This document shows, in pieces, positions 53,022-53,069 of a stretch of DNA of 53,069 nt. The notes below the pieces were generated by a model. That model ran no database searches. It was not told the DNA's origin and worked only from the letters and a program-made list of their open reading frames with translations. The number at the start of each line of letters is the position of its first letter. Position 1 is the stretch's first letter. The stretch spans positions 1 through 53,069 of the forward strand of contig JAGOMP010000012.1 in the NCBI GenBank assembly GCA_017993505.1. Reading direction: 5' to 3'. Made by a program: the position numbers and the translations under genes. The stretch comes from Planctomycetota bacterium (lineage in GTDB: Bacteria; Planctomycetota; Uabimicrobiia; Uabimicrobiales; JABWCH01).

Positions 53022-53066
53022 ATGAAAATTTTTAATTGGTTATTTTTTTTGTTATTAGCAATATGA
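53022..53066 (+). CDS. Possible tiny frame with hydrophobic start at the window edge
   Basis: ATG 53022 opens MKIFNWLFFLLLAI and meets TGA at 53064-53066, so it looks like the start of a signal peptide cut by a stop. It could be a short leader peptide, an error, or a gene starting later. The window ends before this can be judged. Confidence 0.2.
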   Translation: MKIFNWLFFLLLAI

Positions 53067-53069
53067 TGT

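Noticed and set aside
53022..53066. TGA as a sense codon at the window end
   Set aside because: Other genes here end normally at TGA (for example 4522-8277 and 27389-28315), and tryptophan is written TGG, so a reassigned code is not supported.
1..53069. tRNA, rRNA or known riboswitches
   Set aside because: I looked for tRNA T-arm-like GTTCGAATC words and common riboswitch cores and saw none convincing; a covariance-model search could still find some.

Overview
This is an AT-rich (by eye roughly 30% GC) bacterial chromosome segment. The protein repertoire points to the Planctomycetota or a close PVC relative. The evidence is three large Hanks-type kinases or pseudokinases, two FHA proteins, a membrane-anchored prenyltransferase/squalene-oxidase-repeat protein, a free-standing zinc ribbon of the type often seen at the N-terminus of planctomycete membrane proteins, and an IS200/IS605 TnpB remnant. 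The species cannot be told from the sequence. No rRNA, tRNA or CRISPR array was recognised.

Layout. Positions 1-2340: nusB, a 51-aa zinc ribbon and tadA lie between two inverted copies of the 3' end of a tnpB gene, with a 25-bp perfect inverted repeat and a tandem duplication of the tadA 3' end. 2532-11989 (minus strand): the prenyltransferase-repeat protein, a 1251-aa Hsp70/actin-fold ATPase, a small unknown gene, and a PHP-domain/UvrD-helicase fusion. 11990-13300 holds no gene; it is a dense field of two interleaved short-repeat families (CCCCAGAGCAA and ACGCATTTCTACG types) that also occur at 1740-2043, with the first also at 48470-48716. 13306-17826: miaB, a secreted beta-rich protein, and an OPT-family transporter. 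18027-24711: a kinase fused to a flavodoxin-like domain, a TIM-barrel-like protein, and a kinase with a TPR/HEAT-like tail. 24860-33107: pssA, a hydantoinase-family amidohydrolase, an anchored coiled-coil protein, murQ, a HEAT-repeat protein, a small membrane protein, ruvB and a YkgJ-type cysteine-cluster protein. 33236-46907 is rich in phospho-signalling genes: an FHA protein, hutI overlapping an FHA/degenerate SpoIIE-like/zinc-ribbon protein, a zinc-ribbon membrane protein, a 1545-aa probable pseudokinase with a coiled-coil tail, and a DUF4388-like/TPR/PEGA/PQQ-propeller membrane protein. 47050-52822: a dicarboxylate/amino-acid symporter, a GH13 alpha-glucosidase, a LysM L,D-transpeptidase lipoprotein and a secreted FlgT-N-like protein.

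Working together: the strongest theme is Ser/Thr phosphorylation signalling without any recognisable transcription factor. It combines catalytic kinases, a kinase-fold protein lacking the DFG aspartate, FHA readers and a phosphatase-fold protein lacking catalytic acidic residues. Most of these are membrane-anchored with large scaffold domains (TPR, HEAT, coiled coil, beta-propeller). Housekeeping genes for RNA, DNA repair, envelope and transport are scattered between them.

Two genome-level oddities stand out. Short tandem repeats or duplications sit on gene 3' ends and sometimes supply the stop codon (tadA, the Hsp70-like gene, the HEAT gene, the GH13 gene, the L,D-transpeptidase, the small membrane protein). 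Genes also fall into two classes of codon use, with C-ending codons in nusB, miaB, the GH13 gene and the L,D-transpeptidase, and T-ending codons in most others.
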